A DNA stretch of 12,113 nucleotides from CAVSWN01 sp046728115 (GCA_046728115.1 JBKPDW010000584.1:1-12113), one strand, 5' to 3'. Shown: positions 1 to 6,115, counted from the stretch's first letter. Numbers and translations: made by a program. The notes: generated by a model from the letters alone, not told the origin.

Positions 1-19
1 CACGAGCGTTGTAGTCCAT
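1..19 (-). CDS. Start of a gene running off the left edge
   Basis: Only the first six codons are in the window (MDYNAR, ATG at 17-19 on the minus strand). The start is supported by a strong Shine-Dalgarno sequence, AGGAGAGG on the minus strand at 26-33, six bases upstream of the ATG. The orientation matches the primase module on its right, so it is probably the next gene of that module. Nothing can be said about function. Confidence 0.5.
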
Positions 20-85
20 ACGTCACCTCTCCTGTGCTGTGTCAGGCCGGGAACAAGCTGAACAGTCGCTTACACATTCCTTAGT

Positions 86-213
86 ACGCAAAGCGCGCAA
101 CGGGTCTCGTGCATTGCGTGCTTTGCGTCCTTTGCGCGCTATGGCCGGTTGAGGTTGAAGGACGCAAAGCGCGCAAAGGACGCAACCTGCCGGAGACGTT
201 GCGCGCTTTGCGC
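86..213. repeat. Cluster of GCAAAGCGCGCAA repeats with an 18-bp inverted repeat
   Basis: The motif ACGCAAAGCGCGCAA occurs at 86-100 and again at 162-176. Its reverse complement (14 of 15 bases) is at 199-212, and related blocks fill 114-140. Positions 123-140 and 168-185 are perfect inverted repeats of 18 bp with a 27-base loop. The cluster lies between the end of the primase gene and the start of the next gene. There is no T-tract, so it is not a classic intrinsic terminator. It could act as a transcript 3' end structure, as iterons near a replication gene, or simply be a dispersed intergenic repeat. Confidence 0.75.
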
Positions 214-233
214 GCTTCAAGCTCGACCATGCG

Positions 234-2120
234 TTATTCCGCATCGTGGATCTCCACCCCCGTCCGAATCGTGGGGTCGTACCAGAACGATCGACGGGTC
301 GATCCGCGCCCGGTACAGAGGGGTTTCAATCCGGTCTTCCGTGCGGCGTACTGCAGGGTGCGGCGCGGAATGCCGAGCAGCTCGGCACGGGCATTGGCAT
401 CTCGGGTGTCGATCAACCCGTCGGGGTGCTCCTCCCGTAACGTCGCGATCAACTCCACGGCCGCGCCACCGTCTTCCACGTCCTGGAGACTGGTCGGTTC
501 GAGGATGTCATCGGCCCCGAACCGAACCGGCTCGCCCCAGACCACGCGGCCATCCGCGATCTGGTACGTCAGGCTCGTGCCGTCCGGCGCCAGGTTGTTC
601 TTTAAATGCGCGATGACGCGCCATGCGGGATCGTCAGGATGATCCCCGACAATGAGCGCCAGACGCGCCGCGCCGACAAACCCAATCGAGCCGCCGTGTC
701 GGTACAGGGCTTTGCGTTCACTCGCTTTGGACAAATGCGCCACCCACACGAGGGCGCAGCGGTAGCGATCGATCAGCGCGATGAGCGGCGCTAATACTTT
801 TCGGACATCGCTGTCTTTGTAGGAATCCACAATGCCGGGATACGCGTTGATGGGATCGATCGTGACCAGCACGGGCTGAAACCGCTGCAACCCGTCTTCG
901 AGGACTTTGAGATCGGTCGCCAGGTTCACGACGCGATCGCCATGTCCATCACGTACGCTCGTCAGCACGTCAATCTGTGAGGCGTCCCCGCCCGCCGCAT
1001 CGATCCGCGGTCGGACGGTGTCGGCCAAGCCGTCTTCTGCACACAGGAAGAGCGATCGCCCCTGCGGCGCATTCCCCCCTGTCGGCCAGGCCGATCCGCG
1101 GCTGATCCGTGCGGCGATATCGAAGATCAGGAAGCTCTTCCCCTTCCCGGGATCTCCGGCAAGTGCCACGGCTTTTCGGCGGGCCAGCCACGCCGGCCAG
1201 ATCCAGTCGATCGCTTCGGGTTCGACCGTCGCGAGGTTGACGAACACGCCGCCGACCGTGGTGGGTTCGGGTTCCGCATCGTGGATCACAGTTGGCTCCG
1301 ACGAGGGCGGGGTGAATGACGGCCGATCGGGCTGTGCGAGCGCGTGCCGAAGCAGCTTGGTGACTTCCTCCGCCTCGAGCGGCGGATCGCACTGCTTCGC
1401 ATTCACGTCTTCAACGGTGCTCACGATGATCGGCACGGGCAGACCCTTGTAGCGCAGAGTGCGTGTCAGGTTGTAGAGCACCGCATTACGCTGCCCTGGC
1501 GTGATCGTCGACTCCAGAACGACACGATTGTGACGGACCACTTCCTGGGGAAGGAAGTCTTCGAGCTCCGCGATATTCACGGTCGCGTCTGATTCGTGAA
1601 CCAGGACGACTGGCCGCGGCGCGTCGTACTTGTAGTTGAACGTCCCTGGCAGGCGGAGCACGCGTGCCGGATCGGAGGATTTTTCATCGGCACCGAGATA
1701 GGTTGACAACCGTCGCAACAACGATGCGCTTCGCATGATGGCTGCGGGTTCATGGACCAACAGGGGTTCACGCAGCTGCCAATACGTGTGGACGCCCAAT
1801 CCGCTGTGCACGACGAGTGATGGCGGAAACGGAAAGGGGGCGAGGCGTGCTGTCACTTCATCCGGCAACCGATCAAAGTCACAGAACACGGCCGGCAGTT
1901 CGTGCAGGTTCGCCGTCGTGCCGTTCGTCGTATCCCGACGGGTGGCGACGCCGATGTAGAGCTCCTGGCGCGCGTTGACTTCAGCCGTCACAAATGGGCC
2001 GAGCTCTGACCACGCCCAGAGCCCGGCCCATGCCCGACGCGTCGACGGCAGTGCACGCAGTTCGACGACACCGCCATCACAGTCACCGAACAAGCGATCG
2101 AGAAACCGTCGCGTGCTCAT
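234..2120 (-). CDS. Primase-helicase: RepB/AEP-like primase fused to RepA-type AAA ATPase
   Basis: A 628-aa replication protein of the kind coded by integrated plasmids, phage satellites and ICEs. Residues about 1-190 resemble archaeo-eukaryotic-type (RepB-like) primases: a metal-binding CDFD motif at 80-83, the SGLGVHTYW block at 106-114 and DPARVLRLPGTFN at 150-162. Residues about 205-262 look like a primase C-terminal helical region. Residues about 290-530 form a RecA-like hexameric ATPase: Walker A GDPGKGKS at 322-329, Walker B LVTID at 418-422 and a sensor-like VAHLSK at 460-465. Residues about 570-605 resemble a helix-turn-helix. The protein would prime and unwind DNA at the element's origin. 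Its ATG overlaps the stop of the zinc-ribbon gene (ATGA), implying translational coupling. The domain order is certain by motif; the biochemical activity is inferred from the family. Confidence 0.85.
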   Translation of the reverse strand: MSTRRFLDRLFGDCDGGVVELRALPSTRRAWAGLWAWSELGPFVTAEVNARQELYIGVATRRDTTNGTTANLHELPAVFCDFDRLPDEVTARLAPFPFPPSLVVHSGLGVHTYWQLREPLLVHEPAAIMRSASLLRRLSTYLGADEKSSDPARVLRLPGTFNYKYDAPRPVVLVHESDATVNIAELEDFLPQEVVRHNRVVLESTITPGQRNAVLYNLTRTLRYKGLPVPIIVSTVEDVNAKQCDPPLEAEEVTKLLRHALAQPDRPSFTPPSSEPTVIHDAEPEPTTVGGVFVNLATVEPEAIDWIWPAWLARRKAVALAGDPGKGKSFLIFDIAARISRGSAWPTGGNAPQGRSLFLCAEDGLADTVRPRIDAAGGDASQIDVLTSVRDGHGDRVVNLATDLKVLEDGLQRFQPVLVTIDPINAYPGIVDSYKDSDVRKVLAPLIALIDRYRCALVWVAHLSKASERKALYRHGGSIGFVGAARLALIVGDHPDDPAWRVIAHLKNNLAPDGTSLTYQIADGRVVWGEPVRFGADDILEPTSLQDVEDGGAAVELIATLREEHPDGLIDTRDANARAELLGIPRRTLQYAARKTGLKPLCTGRGSTRRSFWYDPTIRTGVEIHDAE

Positions 2121-2299
2121 CGATCTGGCTCCGTCTCAGGACGAAAGCTCGCGGCACACCGGCAGCAGAGGTACGACTCGGTTTCCCTGTCGTACTCGAT
2201 CGCCGTACTGCGGCAGCGAGGACAGGACATCACGTCACTGTTCCGACGGCGAAACGACCGGGAGGGTGGTGGTAACGGATGATCCGTCTCGTCGGACAT
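2117..2299 (-). CDS. Small zinc-ribbon protein
   Basis: A 60-aa ORF with two paired cysteine knuckles, CPRC at about residues 26-29 and CCRC at 46-49, typical of a single zinc ribbon. The N-terminal 23 residues are Pro/Arg-rich. Its 3' end overlaps the primase start by four bases and its 5' part overlaps the preceding gene by 65 bases in another frame. An alternative ATG at 2230 (MSCPRC, 37 aa) lies four bases after the upstream stop and would remove the long overlap; neither start has a clear Shine-Dalgarno sequence, so coupling to the upstream gene is likely. It probably assists the primase, as small zinc ribbons often sit next to or within primases; that role is inference. Confidence 0.6.
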   Translation of the reverse strand: MSDETDHPLPPPSRSFRRRNSDVMSCPRCRSTAIEYDRETESYLCCRCAASFRPETEPDR

Positions 2300-2621
2300 G
2301 TCGGTTCTCGCTGGCCGCGGGGAGGAGCACAGCGCACGCTTGTCGAATCGTTCGGGCCGTCATGGCATGCGACCACTGCCGATGGGCCCGTCGAATCTGT
2401 TTCAGCCAGCGTTGCGTCACGCGATCGCGCACGTGTTCCGTTTCGAGCGCCGCTTCGAGTCGGCGGCGGTCGTGTTCGAGTTCCTGAACGCGCAGCTCGA
2501 ACTCACTCGCAACTGTGAGCAGCCGCGTGGTCAGGTCGGATTCACCGTGAGGGAACGCGTCGAGAGATGCAGGATCGGACAGACGGTCGGTCGTGAATGG
2601 AAGCTGTGCTACGCTAGACAT
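2235..2621 (-). CDS. Coiled-coil protein of a mobile-element module (unknown function)
   Basis: A 128-aa protein starting MSSVAQLPF. I chose the ATG at 2619-2621 over longer upstream starts because the purine-rich AAGGGAGAA (minus strand, 2626-2634) precedes it by four bases, and because the upstream extension would run through the hairpin at 2675-2697 and be very Arg-rich. Residues about 33-75 form a charged helical segment (FELRVQELEHDRRRLEAALE), suggesting a coiled coil; the rest is Arg-rich, then a loose tail. No family recognised. It sits between the AlpA-like gene and the zinc-ribbon/primase pair in one operon-like row, so it may be an accessory DNA-binding or replication protein. Confidence 0.55.
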   Translation of the reverse strand: MSSVAQLPFTTDRLSDPASLDAFPHGESDLTTRLLTVASEFELRVQELEHDRRRLEAALETEHVRDRVTQRWLKQIRRAHRQWSHAMTARTIRQACAVLLPAASENRHVRRDGSSVTTTLPVVSPSEQ

Positions 2622-2674
2622 GCTGTTCTCCCTTCGATGCGCGCGCATCATCAGTGCGCCGCACCGTGCTTTAC

Positions 2675-2697
2675 GGGGCTGAAACCATTTCAGCCCC
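2675..2697 (-). terminator. 10-bp perfect hairpin after the AlpA-like gene
   Basis: GGGGCTGAAA (2675-2684) and TTTCAGCCCC (2688-2697) form a perfect 10-bp stem with a 3-base loop, seven bases downstream of the AlpA-like stop codon in the direction of transcription. There is no T-tract after it on the minus strand, so it may be an attenuator, an mRNA-stabilising 3' end or a processing site rather than a full terminator. It would set the ratio between the regulator and the replication genes behind it. Confidence 0.55.
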
Positions 2698-2704
2698 CCG
2701 TCAC

Positions 2705-3001
2705 TTATCCAGCCAACAACGACAGCACGAACACGACGACAACAAGCGCGAACGACTCGAGAATCTCGCGGATTTGCTCGACGGGCCACGCGCGCATGCG
2801 CGGGCCGATCAGGATGCCAGGCGGAAAGCGTCCGCTGCGGACGCCACGCCGCCACGAGTTCGGACTGAACGGCAGGACGCCGAGAATCTGGCGCTCACGG
2901 ACGAACCCGTGTTCCGGTAGCTGGCCCCACGGCCGCAAGGTGTCGGCGGTGTTTCGACGGGGGTGCCTCTTGACGATCTGTCTGCGCTGCTGGCTCTTCA
3001 T
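2705..3001 (-). CDS. AlpA-family helix-turn-helix regulator with hydrophobic tail
   Basis: A 98-aa protein starting MKSQQRRQ. Residues about 36-82 match the AlpA/excisionase-like winged HTH layout: an R-x-ILG-VLPFSPNSWRRGV recognition region, SGRFPPGILIGPRMRAW and VEQIREIL. Such proteins regulate integrase genes or act as excisionases in satellites and integrative elements. The ATG at 2999-3001 was chosen for AAGAGGG (minus strand, 3006-3012) four bases upstream; a longer version from 3046 would add 15 residues. The last 16 residues (SFALVVVVFVLSLLAG) are strongly hydrophobic, unlike usual AlpA proteins, which end soon after the HTH. This could be a membrane-anchoring tail or a degraded C-terminus. 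Confidence 0.7.
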   Translation of the reverse strand: MKSQQRRQIVKRHPRRNTADTLRPWGQLPEHGFVRERQILGVLPFSPNSWRRGVRSGRFPPGILIGPRMRAWPVEQIREILESFALVVVVFVLSLLAG

Positions 3002-3068
3002 GTGGCCCTCTTGCGTTGTAGGGCCACACACTACGACCACGCGCACAGTAAGTCAGTCGGCGAGTGCG

Positions 3069-3090
3069 GGGGTGAGTTAGGGGTGAGTTA
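3069..3090. repeat. Tandem 11-bp repeat between the two regulators
   Basis: GGGGTGAGTTA occurs twice head to tail at 3069-3079 and 3080-3090, in the 109-bp gap between the HTH regulator's stop and the AlpA-like start. The 11-bp period places both copies on one DNA face. That fits an operator for the AlpA-like gene or a binding site for one of the two HTH proteins; the role is inference. Confidence 0.6.
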
Positions 3091-3110
3091 GGAGGTGTTT
3101 CGACCGATCT

Positions 3111-3725
3111 TTATGGAACAATTTTTACCGGGCGGCTCAGTCGGTCGCTGAATACTTTCTCGTACTGCGGGATGGTGCGGGGATGAAGGCCTTGTTGACC
3201 TTGCAAATGGCGGATCACCGTCTTTCGATCTTTGCCGAGTGCCTCGGCCAGTTCGTCATAGGTCCAGTGGGCCTCTTTCCGGCACTGCTGTAGCTGCTGC
3301 GCGATCGAGCGGATCTCGGCGGCTCGTGACATCGCGGCTGTGCGGGGCCGCGTCGTGATTGCTGCGGTCCACCATGAACACGTTGCCAGTATCGTCCGTA
3401 CGGGCTGTTCCAACGCCTCCCAGGTCATCGCCGGCAGGTACGGGGCGCGGGCCACGAGGATCTGTTCGAGCAGATCGGTCGCAGCTCTCGCTCGTTCCTC
3501 GGCGGATTGATCGGCCTGATGGCGCTCAAGGATCGTGGCCAGCACGCGGGCATCGGCAAGTACGGCGTCGACTTTCGCAGCTTCGTCCGTATACCGATGA
3601 ATCGGGGAGGCGACGACAACGTCTCGAGACGATTCGGGCCAGTACGTTGGAGGCGGGACAGCAAGCGCCTCATCCAGTCGTACACGATCGAGCGGTGTGA
3701 ACCATGACGGGAACTGCACGGTCAC
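3111..3725 (-). CDS. HTH (XRE-like) regulator of a mobile element
   Basis: A 204-aa protein with a helix-turn-helix at the C-terminus: residues about 138-195 with WTYDELAEALGKDRKTVIRHL at 154-174 as the HTH core. The first 130 residues are helical and show no known domain; they may bind a ligand or mediate dimerisation. The start is GTG at 3723-3725; an in-frame TAA two codons upstream rules out a longer protein, though GTG at 3719 is possible. There is no Shine-Dalgarno sequence. A palindrome overlaps the region just upstream of the start, suggesting autoregulation. It lies first in the minus-strand module, next to the tRNA 3' end, in the place of an element's switch regulator. Confidence 0.65.
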   Translation of the reverse strand: MTVQFPSWFTPLDRVRLDEALAVPPPTYWPESSRDVVVASPIHRYTDEAAKVDAVLADARVLATILERHQADQSAEERARAATDLLEQILVARAPYLPAMTWEALEQPVRTILATCSWWTAAITTRPRTAAMSRAAEIRSIAQQLQQCRKEAHWTYDELAEALGKDRKTVIRHLQGQQGLHPRTIPQYEKVFSDRLSRPVKIVP

Positions 3726-3728
3726 GCA

Positions 3729-3752
3729 TTATGGCCGCCATAAGTGGCCATA
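3729..3752. promoter_or_regulatory. Operator-like palindromes in front of the HTH regulator
   Basis: TTATGGC-C-GCCATAA is a perfect 7-bp dyad at 3729-3743. A second overlapping dyad pairs TATGGCC (3730-3736) with GGCCATA (3746-3752). Both sit 4-27 bases upstream of the regulator's GTG start, where a bound repressor would block its own transcription. Confidence 0.5.
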
Positions 3753-3841
3753 CGCATCCTTGACTAGCACGTCGCGAATGAGGAGGAAAATAGGGGGCAA
3801 CAGCGACGATCAAGCGGATTTGCTAGGAAAATCATGAGTTT

Positions 3842-3931
3842 TGGCGGAGAGAGAGGGATTCGAACCCTCGGTAGAGTTTCCCCTACACACGCTTTCCAAG
3901 CGTGCTCCTTCAACCACTCGGACATCTCTCC
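3842..3931 (-). tRNA. tRNA-Ser (anticodon GGA), CCA encoded
   Basis: A complete class II tRNA on the minus strand, 90 nt with its encoded CCA (3842-3844). The acceptor stem GGAGAGA/TCTCTCC, anticodon stem CACGC/GCGTG with loop TTGGAAA, long variable arm, and T-arm GAGGG-TTCGAAT-CCCTC are all intact. Anticodon GGA reads UCC/UCU codons. The 5' half up to the anticodon loop (3893-3931) appears to have been brought in by the integrated element on the right, while the 3' half is the original chromosomal part. It is therefore a chimeric but apparently functional gene. Confidence 0.95.
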
Positions 3932-3933
3932 GT
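3893..3933 (-). repeat. attL core: tRNA 5' half at the left end of the element
   Basis: A 41-bp segment repeated at 10273-10313 with a single mismatch (position 3911 versus 10291, in the D-loop region). It runs from two bases upstream of the tRNA to the end of the anticodon loop. The sharp end of identity in the anticodon loop fits strand exchange there by a tyrosine integrase. Confidence 0.85.
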
Positions 3934-3948
3934 TCAAGTGGAATCAAC

Positions 3949-3977
3949 AGTTTACCGGAGGGCGGGGACCCGCTCAA
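3949..3977 (-). promoter_or_regulatory. Element-supplied promoter for the rebuilt tRNA-Ser
   Basis: On the minus strand TTGAGC (3972-3977) is followed after exactly 17 bases by TAAACT (3949-3954), ending 17 bases before the tRNA 5' end. It lies inside the 3' part of the integrase frame, hence within the element. Because integration cut the tRNA off from its own upstream region (now at 10314 onwards), such a promoter, or read-through from upstream, would be needed to keep the tRNA expressed. Confidence 0.5.
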
Positions 3978-3984
3978 CCGCAGA

Positions 3985-4006
3985 CTGTGACGTGACTGTG
4001 ACGTGA
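3985..4006 (+). repeat. Left arm-type repeats of the element (tandem 11-mers)
   Basis: CTGTGACGTGA is present twice head to tail (3985-3995, 3996-4006), 51 bases inside the attL core and within the integrase coding frame. The same pair with one changed base, same orientation, is at 10123-10144 near the other end. Paired repeats flanking the core are the typical form of arm sites bound by the N-terminal domain of tyrosine integrases. Confidence 0.75.
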
Positions 4007-4561
4007 GGTCGTCGGACACCTCGACGAGGGCGTCAATTCCGCCCTCGTCTGGCCCATCTTCATTGCCTTTGCTGCCGTGGCCGTCACCGTTCCCGTTGGG
4101 CACTGTGCTGCGTCGGGCGGCATCCAGGGCATCCAGCGCCTGGCGTTTCGCGTCGATGCGGATGTGCGAGTAGTGCTCAAGCATCCGGCGCGACAGATGG
4201 CCGCTGATCGACTCGAGCACGTGATCGGCGACGCCCATCTCGGCGAGTTCGGTGATCACCGTGTGCCGCAAATCGTGGAATCGCAGGCGGTGCAGGCCCG
4301 CGCCATCCCTCAGCGCGCGCCAGGCCGTGTCCCACTGCAGCATCGGCTGGATCGGATCGTATCGTCCCCACTGGCAAGCCGGCCAGAGGTAATGCTCGGG
4401 CTCCGTGTGCCCGAGGAGATCGGCGCGTTCGAGCATGCGCGCCACAGCTTCGATCGCGGACGCGTTCAGCGGGATGACCCGGTGGCTCGTCTCGTTCTTG
4501 CTTCGGTTCTTGTCCGTTGCGTGTGGCACTCGATGGCTGACGGATTAGACTGGTCCGAATC

Positions 4562-5209
4562 GTGACGTCTACGAAGAAAACCACGGCGACGTGCGTCTAT
4601 CTCGGGGTAGACATCAGCGATCGCTACGCGGATTCGCGTCGGGCGATGGATGTGTCCGGACTGGAGATCCGCGACCACACACTCACACCGCACTTCTGGA
4701 CGTGGTCGTGGGGGCCGACCGACCTGATCGACCTGACCGATCTGTTGCCAGAGATCTCTGCCGCGAAGGCAGTCATGCTCGACGGCCCGCAAGGTCTCGC
4801 ACGCGTCGGGTGCAACATTCGCGCAAGCGAGAGATCTCTCGCCGCCGCAGGGAAGACCGGTGACAAGCGGCCGCCGTTGTCGCAGCCGTACGGCGGCTTT
4901 GTCGCGTCTTCGCTCGATCTGTTCGCGGCATTCCACGCCGCTGGGCTATTCGATCCTTCAACTCAAGACCTCCAGCTTGATGAGGTCTACCCCGCTTCAA
5001 TCTGGACTCGACTCGCGCGCGGGCTGCCGAACAAATGCCGCCGCGATGGGCGGCAGGCTCGTGTCGCAATCCTGCGGACGCTGGGCGTCGCCGTTCCTGA
5101 TGCTCCCAGTCACGATGACCTTGACGCATGCGCGGCGGCACTACTCGCCGCGGCGGCTGATAGGCACATCCAAGGACTTCGTGTCGCTGCGGTCGGCGAT
5201 CCCATGTAG
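4562..5209 (+). CDS. DUF429 family protein (predicted RNase H-fold nuclease)
   Basis: A 215-aa protein. GVDISDRYADS at 14-24 supplies the first acidic residue of the RNase H-like fold, DGPQGL at about 74-79 the second motif, EVYPASIWTRL at about 142-152 and SHDDLDACAAALLAA at about 183-197 the C-terminal acidic motif. This pattern is that of DUF429/COG2410, predicted nucleases of unknown substrate. GTG at 4562 is the only usable start, since the upstream in-frame stop TGA is at 4538; no Shine-Dalgarno sequence is seen. The stop TAG (5207-5209) is followed in the same frame by REGQTLIPE, which resembles the usual end of DUF429 proteins, so the original protein was probably about 18 residues longer. 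It abuts the broken integrase, divergently. Confidence 0.75.
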   Translation: MTSTKKTTATCVYLGVDISDRYADSRRAMDVSGLEIRDHTLTPHFWTWSWGPTDLIDLTDLLPEISAAKAVMLDGPQGLARVGCNIRASERSLAAAGKTGDKRPPLSQPYGGFVASSLDLFAAFHAAGLFDPSTQDLQLDEVYPASIWTRLARGLPNKCRRDGRQARVAILRTLGVAVPDAPSHDDLDACAAALLAAAADRHIQGLRVAAVGDPM

Positions 5210-5260
5210 TGGGACGATGACGCGGCCTGCCTGAGAGAAGGGCAGACCCTGATTCCCGAG

Positions 5261-5737
5261 GTGGACGCCGCAATATTCACGAAGTTGCAGTCTGTTGTGG
5301 CGCCGAGGATAGCATCACCCGAGAAACAGACGCTGCGAGCCGTGCGAAGTGCTTCGACGGCGCAGAGAGGCGCGGGCGAGTTGTCGATCGTAGCGCGTCC
5401 GTCGCTTGACGGCGCAACCCGCGAGGACCGGGCCGCTCAGCTCTTCGAGCTGCTGGCGTCTGAGCTCGTCGCGGGGCGCCCAATACTCTGCACGTATAAG
5501 GCAGCAGTGGATGTCGTTCTCGGATGCGAGAAGTACACGCCGGCTTACGGATCCATGCTGCTCAAGCTGGCGACAAGGACAGGGGCGATCCAGGTCGATT
5601 CACTCGGGGAGATCAGGCTCGACACCTTCCTTGTTGTTCCGATATCGAGAGATCTCGGCCCAAAGCAATGTCAGGTATCTGGAGGCCTTGAGCCGTACAA
5701 GATCCCACTCCAGCCGTGCGGGATCTCGACGCGTTGA
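5261..5737 (+). CDS. Unknown small protein, in frame with the DUF429 gene
   Basis: A 158-codon stretch counted from GTG 5261, but the frame is open from 5210, immediately after the TAG of the DUF429 gene. The GTG lacks a ribosome binding site at a usual distance (GAAGGG is 19 bases away), so this may be the downstream part of one longer gene interrupted by a nonsense codon, not an independent gene. Residues about 58-110 (LFELLASELVAGRPI, then TYKAAVDVVLG and YGSMLLKLATRTG) look like a compact helical, winged-helix-like domain; no family recognised. From about residue 125 (after LDTFLVVP) the frame enters the start of the neighbouring pseudogene in the wrong frame, so its last 30 or so residues are probably not original. 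Confidence 0.4.
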   Translation: MDAAIFTKLQSVVAPRIASPEKQTLRAVRSASTAQRGAGELSIVARPSLDGATREDRAAQLFELLASELVAGRPILCTYKAAVDVVLGCEKYTPAYGSMLLKLATRTGAIQVDSLGEIRLDTFLVVPISRDLGPKQCQVSGGLEPYKIPLQPCGISTR

Positions 5738-6091
5738 CGACCAACGCTTCGACCACAGACGGCAGGACCGCCAGAGCGTTCAATCCCTTGTCGCGCAACG
5801 AGCGCATGCTCTTTGAGGTGCTCCTAGCGGGGGAACACGCCCCGTACGGTTTCACGAACCGCGACGTGCGACAGAAGCTGGCGCGCACTTCTTATCCCCT
5901 CGCACCAAACGAAGACATGCAACCGAGCCAGGTCACCCGGTTGTTCCGCCGTCTCCATGCGCACGGACTCATCGCCGAGATCCCGCGCTCGCGCCGCTGG
6001 CGGGTCTCCCTGGCCGGTCGCCGGACCATGCCCCACCGCGATCAAGCTCAGGGACGTCGCCTACCCCGCACTCTTCGCCGCTACCGCCTGA
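5637..6091 (+). pseudogene. Frameshifted C-terminal remnant of a winged-helix-like protein
   Basis: Three reading frames together spell the end of one protein. Frame A gives REISAQSNVRYLEAL (about 5646-5690). The next frame, from 5692, gives AVQDPTPAVRDLDAL, FNPLSRNERMLFEVLLAGEH, GFTNRDVRQKL and LFRRLHAHGLIAEIPRSRRW (to about 6030). The third frame gives TAIKLRDVAYPALFAATA and stop TGA at 6089-6091. I recognise this as the C-terminal part of a widespread protein group with an RYLEAL segment and a winged-helix-like 'HGLI-x-KIP-x-S-x-R' end; I cannot name its function firmly (mobile-element association is likely). At least two frameshifts and the missing N-terminus show decay. Confidence 0.65.
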
Positions 6092-6115
6092 GGTCAGCGC
6101 AACATCGTCGCGAAA

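Larger units (their letters stand above)
3810..4544 (-). pseudogene. int: Tyrosine integrase, N-terminally truncated, reading into tRNA-Ser
   Basis: An open frame of 245 codons (TAA at 4545-4547 closes it upstream; GTG at 4527-4529 is the first possible start). Counting from that GTG, it keeps the second half of the catalytic domain: HDLRHT at 85-90 (His85, Arg88), SGHLS with His111 and the nucleophile Tyr120 in MLEHYSH. The arm-binding domain, core-binding domain and the box I arginine are missing, because the frame joins unrelated DNA at about 4545, next to the DUF429 gene. The tail (VSDDLTSQSRHS) is coded by the arm repeats, and codons from about residue 199 are the tRNA itself. Full-length relatives have about 370-420 residues. 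It should be catalytically dead. Confidence 0.85.

Noticed and set aside
86..213. CRISPR-like array from the regular GCAAAG repeats
   Set aside because: Copies are in both orientations, unequally spaced, and without unique spacers of constant length.
109..642. Plus-strand ORF with repeated CVLCVLCALW
   Set aside because: The Cys/Leu repeats come from translating the GCAAAG repeat cluster, and the rest is antisense to the primase gene.
2219..2240. A third arm-type repeat (AGTGACGTGA, minus strand)
   Set aside because: Only about ten bases match, it is single, and it lies within the coiled-coil/zinc-ribbon overlap; it can be coincidence.
2298..3080. 260-codon plus-strand ORF
   Set aside because: It lies antisense over four minus-strand genes that have ribosome binding sites and motifs; its translation is Arg/Ser-rich with no domain. 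A high-GC shadow.
4466..4936. Minus-strand ORF as the missing integrase N-terminus
   Set aside because: Its sequence is Arg-rich with none of the integrase core-binding or box I features, and it is antisense to the DUF429 gene.
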